Source: Bacillus sp. sid0103 (GTDB taxonomy: Bacteria > Bacillota > Bacilli > Bacillales_B > DSM-18226). Taken from it: a DNA stretch of 64,000 nt. The notes under the pieces were generated by a model, which saw nothing but the letters and a program-made list of their open reading frames with translations, did no database searches and was not told where the DNA came from. The stretch is from the NCBI RefSeq assembly GCF_019219025.1, contig NZ_JAHUWN010000012.1:1-64000 (forward strand). The letters are read 5' to 3'. Positions within the stretch are counted from its first letter, which is position 1. Each line of letters starts with the position of its first letter. Position numbers and translations under genes: made by a program. Shown here one piece after another: positions 62,632 through 64,000 of this stretch.

Positions 62632-63422
62632 ATGGAACGGACAAATCAAAAAGGCATCTGGTTAGCTGGATATTTTATCATAATGATGTTTCTTTTTACG
62701 AGAGGATTTTATACCCCTTTCTTTGTACTTCTTATTACGTTTTTATTAATTATTATTTTATTAAAAGAAGCGGAGCGTCTCTTTGCTTGGATGATTGTTT
62801 CATTTTTTCTTGGAAATCTTTTGGTAGGTTATCTTGATAATTTTATAGAAAGTTTTCATCTATCTCCCTTTTCACTTATTATGTTGAGCCAATTATTATG
62901 GTTGGTTCCTATATTAATGATGAGTTATGTAATCAAGCAATTTAAAAAAGAACTATCTCCTTATTTTCACCTTCCCCTTTTCACCGGCGAAATTCAACTT
63001 CCTTTTAGGATTGTTTTTTCGCTTAAGAGCTTTTCCCTTATTGTTGTACTTTTAGCTGTGATAGCAATGGCTGGGTCACTTTTACTACAAAAAGAAGGCA
63101 TACAGTGGCGTCCATTCCTATTGATTTTGTTATTCGCAACAGTCAATGCATTTTTGGAAGAAGTTTTGTGGCGTGGAATCCTGCTTTCAAAAATGATAAG
63201 CATCACAAGTCGACCAATAGGGCTTATCGTATCGTGCTTTGCATTCGGCATAAACACAACGATGTTTGGCTTTTCACTAGTTATCTGTATGATGTATGTC
63301 TTTTTAGGATTAATCTTGGGATTTGTAACGATAAGGACAAAAGTATTTTTCCTGCGATTTTTATTCATTGCATGATAACATACATCTTATTTATCAATGG
63401 AATAATGACCCTCCCTGTTTAA
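62632..63422 (+). pseudogene. Frameshifted CPBP-family intramembrane protease
   Basis: The frame from ATG 62632 (GAGAGGAG upstream) encodes about 235 residues of a membrane protein with the CPBP/Abi catalytic motif E176-E177-x-x-x-R181 (LEEVLWRG) and then ends abruptly in an unrelated tail at 63375. If one base is added near 63343 (in the AAAAG run), translation continues as ...RTKSIFPAIFIHCMITYILF... to 63422, the normal C-terminal helix with the conserved H-x-x-x motif. So one base seems missing. The second metal-motif position reads GINTTMFG, where FxxxH is usual, which may mean inactivity even without the shift. Confidence 0.8.
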
Positions 63423-63443
63423 TCGTAAGGCTCTTTTAACTGT

Positions 63444-63569
63444 GCCTGTTGATTTGCGCTCCAGGGGCGCGTGCGGTTCGCGGGCGGGGTCCCCGGCGCT
63501 CCTGCTGTCTCCCCTGATCCGTCCTCCTGCATGATTCTTCACGCCTTCCGCTCCAATCAACAGGGTGCC
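63444..63569. repeat. GC-rich dispersed intergenic element, copy 2 (complete)
   Basis: A 126-base G+C-rich block starting GCCTGTTGATT and ending AATCAACAGG, so its ends are 10-bp inverted repeats. Its reverse complement matches the element at 20848-20955. It contains runs such as GGGGCGCG, GCGGGCGGGG and CTCCCCTGATCC that can pair internally. It lies between the broken CPBP gene and yneQ. No coding frame. Confidence 0.85.
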
Positions 63570-63603
63570 AAAATCAACAATAATCTTTTACATAGCCAAT
63601 CGT

Positions 63604-63644
63604 AAAAAAAGCACACTTAAAGGTGTTTACTCTTCAAGTGTGCT
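63604..63644 (-). terminator. Terminator overlapping the 3' end of yneQ
   Basis: AGCACACTT (minus-strand, from 63644) pairs with AAGTGTGCT (63618-63610), then seven T. The upstream arm lies inside the last codons of the gene (stop at 63629-63627). Confidence 0.9.
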
Positions 63645-63944
63645 GCGATTATTTATCCAAATATGTTCTAACAATCCTTCTTTATGTAAAATGTCAATTT
63701 GGCGCTGACCAAGTAAATCAAAATGTGAGTAGCCATCCTTCCGAACATGAATCCATTCTTTTTTTAATCCGTACTTTTGTCCCCAGGCTGCTAATTTTTC
63801 AAGATTTTTACAACTAACCTTTGTTACCGTATTGCAACCTGGAAAGCGGTCATCCAGCCAATAATGGGTTAAGAAAGCTAACTCGCCATTATCAATTTTT
63901 CTCTTCCACTCGATGATTTCCTGTCGTTTGATCCCGAAAGCCAC
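63627..63944 (-). CDS. yneQ: YneQ-like hypothetical protein
   Basis: A 105-residue soluble protein: MAFGIKRQEIIEWKRKIDNGE..., HYWLDDRFPGCNTVTKVSC, HVRKDGYSHFDLLGQRQIDILHKEG. It matches B. subtilis YneQ from memory, including the gene's position near plsY and parE. The invariant-looking D-R-F-P-G-C-N and R-K-D-G-Y-S-H stretches suggest a nucleic-acid- or nucleotide-related role, but nothing is known. The start is GTG 63944 after GAGGTGA. It ends in a terminator that shares its last codons. Bases 63945-64000 show nothing. Confidence 0.82.
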   Translation of the reverse strand: MAFGIKRQEIIEWKRKIDNGELAFLTHYWLDDRFPGCNTVTKVSCKNLEKLAAWGQKYGLKKEWIHVRKDGYSHFDLLGQRQIDILHKEGLLEHIWINNRSTLEE

Positions 63945-64000
63945 CTAAGTCACCTCATTCCGACAGATTTTTCTCACAATATCCGACTACTTTTTCTTGA

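Overview
The window looks like chromosome of an endospore-forming Bacillaceae (low G+C; strong AGGAGG-type ribosome binding sites; many TTG/GTG starts; U-tract hairpin terminators). The order parC-parE-yneT-plsY-yneQ (53-64 kb) matches the B. subtilis yne/par neighbourhood near the replication terminus, from memory of that genome. A CotB-type spore coat protein, a SpoIIM-domain protein and a YpbS-like protein fit a spore former. I see no prophage, insertion sequence, CRISPR array, rRNA or tRNA.

0-9 kb is relic-rich: a 162-bp tandem repeat, azlCD, a frameshifted thioesterase, an AraC-N fragment, a MarR-GNAT fusion with a palindromic operator, a HAD phosphatase lacking most of its cap, a lone acyl carrier protein, a secreted cupredoxin and a sugar-dehydrogenase-like propeller. 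8.7-24.5 kb holds pssA, a DedA protein with a degenerate PAP2-like tail, a CotB homologue with 13 Asn-rich repeats, a lactonase-like propeller, a MocR/EamA divergent pair, a uracil permease, small uncharacterised proteins, DUF2935, a macrolide-type glycosyltransferase and LtrA. 24.6-33.7 kb has a PadR/half-size permease operon with three 17-bp operator units in exact register, a luciferase-like relic, a GH18 hydrolase, trhO, pepF, a CapA-like protein and a GT2 glycosyltransferase.

33.9-40.7 kb is the most system-like part: membrane protein, DUF4129, DUF4350, MoxR ATPase and DUF58 in one tightly overlapping operon, a SpoIIM-domain membrane protein converging on it, and an RDD membrane protein next to it. 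Its biochemical role is not established. 40.8-52 kb has a stalk-domain/PEBP fusion, an MltG-fragment pair, a class A PBP, a radical SAM protein, a XerS-type recombinase flanked by a 21-bp inverted repeat over its promoter and by a dif-like 28-mer, and a heterodimeric ABC exporter. 52-64 kb has a secreted protein, topoisomerase IV (parE/parC), a CoA-binding protein, a REC-PAS-GGDEF protein whose phosphoacceptor and GGDEF signature are altered, plsY, a second CapA-like gene between diverged repeats, a frameshifted CPBP protease and yneQ.

Two genes (thioesterase, CPBP protease) are each broken by one apparently missing base; these may be real mutations or sequence errors. Two copies of a GC-rich, CTGTTGATT-bounded intergenic element lie in opposite orientation at 20.8 and 63.4 kb.
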